Shown: piece after piece, positions 63,896 to 64,000 of the stretch | Layout: each line of letters starts with the position of its first letter | Position numbering within the stretch: position 1 is the first letter of the stretch | From: Membranipora membranacea | Lineage: Eukaryota > Bryozoa > Gymnolaemata > Cheilostomatida > Membraniporidae | Assembly: GCA_914767715.1 (NCBI GenBank) | Contig: OU612074.1 | Coordinates: 8,075,501-8,139,500, forward strand | Reading direction: 5' to 3' | Length of the DNA: 64,000 nt | Notes under the pieces: model-generated | The model's input: only the letters and a program-made list of their open reading frames with translations | What the model was told of the DNA's origin: nothing | The model's database searches: none | Program-made: the position numbers and the translations under genes

Positions 63896-64000
63896 TACCT
63901 CATAAGGAGGAGCAACTCCTGCATGTCTCAAATCTGAAATCCGTTTGGCTCTGTGGGTCTCCGTTCTCCGTCAGCGCCAACTTTAACGACGTCCACTTTC
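63896..64000 (+). repeat. Partial monomer at the right window edge
   Basis: The last unit begins at 63,896 and is cut off after about 105 bp by the window end, in the segment AACGACGTCCACTTTC. The array therefore continues to the right. Confidence 0.95.

Larger units (their letters stand above)
1..64000 (+). repeat. Head-to-tail satellite DNA array, ~335-bp monomer, ~191 copies
   Basis: Every part of the window is a copy of one unit of about 335 bp. The landmark GCTTCCAACC starts at 1, 336, 672 and so on to 63,896. Total spacing corresponds to 191 units once one 79-bp net deletion near 26,638 and a few 1-6 bp indels are allowed for. All units have the same orientation, and I saw no inversion, spacer, transposon or unique insert. 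Neighbouring units differ at only a few positions. Such length, orientation and homogeneity are typical of eukaryotic satellite DNA in pericentromeric, centromeric or subtelomeric heterochromatin. I do not recognise the family, so neither chromosomal position nor species can be given. No gene is supported on either strand: reading frames stop within each unit, and 335 is not divisible by three. Confidence 0.98.
44380..64000 (+). repeat. Homogenised domain built from one recombinant-type monomer
   Basis: From about 44,440 nearly all monomers (about 58) carry TAGATCTG, CTGCATGTC, T8CGCTCGG and CAGCAGTAAAAAATT. This joins the left-half alleles of one type found further left to the right-half alleles of the other. 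Exceptions near 50,190 and 57,181 have CTGCTTGTC. The main variation here is TTATTTAAAATCC or TTATTCAAAATCC, GGCTAATTAAG or GGCTACTTAAG, CTGTCGCAATC or CTGTCACAATC, and GGGTCTCCG or GGGTCTTCG. Spacing is close to exactly 335 bp. The uniformity points to expansion or homogenisation more recent than in 1-44 kb. Confidence 0.9.

Noticed and set aside
1-64000. CRISPR array or tandem-repeat protein gene
   Set aside because: There are no short repeats with unique spacers; the units abut directly. A repeat protein would need a unit divisible by three and an open frame, and neither is present.
1-64000. rDNA intergenic-spacer subrepeats or telomeric repeat
   Set aside because: No 18S, 5.8S or 28S sequence and no TTAGGG- or TTTAGGG-type runs occur, and 64 kb of one unit is too long for an ordinary spacer.

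Overview
The whole 64,000-base window is one uninterrupted, head-to-tail satellite DNA array. A unit of about 335 bp (334-336 bp, about 44% G+C in the first copy) repeats from base 1 to base 64,000, always on the same strand. From the spacing of monomer starts I count about 191 full monomers plus a partial one at the right end. Both ends lie inside the array. I see no protein gene, RNA gene, transposon, CRISPR array or unique sequence. The open reading frames are spurious: they start at GTG inside the repeat, 335 is not a multiple of three, and they appear or vanish with a single C/T variant.

The organism is a eukaryote with long, heterochromatin-like satellite arrays. The unit is about twice a nucleosomal repeat, and many private variants are CpG-to-TpG or CpG-to-CpA changes, as expected from methylated cytosines. 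Plants often carry satellites of 320-380 bp, but I do not recognise this family and will not name a taxon.

Layout. (1) 1-11,000: mixed monomers, including a 9-monomer-offset duplication (1-1,985 and 3,016-5,000). (2) 11,000-20,075: mostly a 670-bp dimer of two monomer types, with an exact 1,340-bp tetramer duplication at 11,650-14,305. (3) 20,075-29,640: three successive tetrameric blocks (20,075-22,752; 23,390-26,638; 26,960-29,640), broken by a monomer with a 79-bp net deletion at 26,638. (4) 29,640-44,380: mixed monomers with a tetramer at 34,080-36,755, part of which recurs at 38,358-39,735, and an 8-monomer-offset duplication at 40,030-44,380. (5) 44,380-64,000: a far more uniform domain built almost entirely from one recombinant-looking monomer type, carrying a 21-monomer (about 7.03 kb) higher-order repeat.

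No genes work together here. The information lies in the history of the array: local tandem duplications of 2, 4, 8, 9, 15 and 21 monomers, exchange between monomer types, and late expansion of one type on the right. More speculative points are a short 5S-rRNA-like segment, a box-B-like Pol III motif followed by a T-run, and a hairpin that becomes perfect in some monomers. I found no new gene system.
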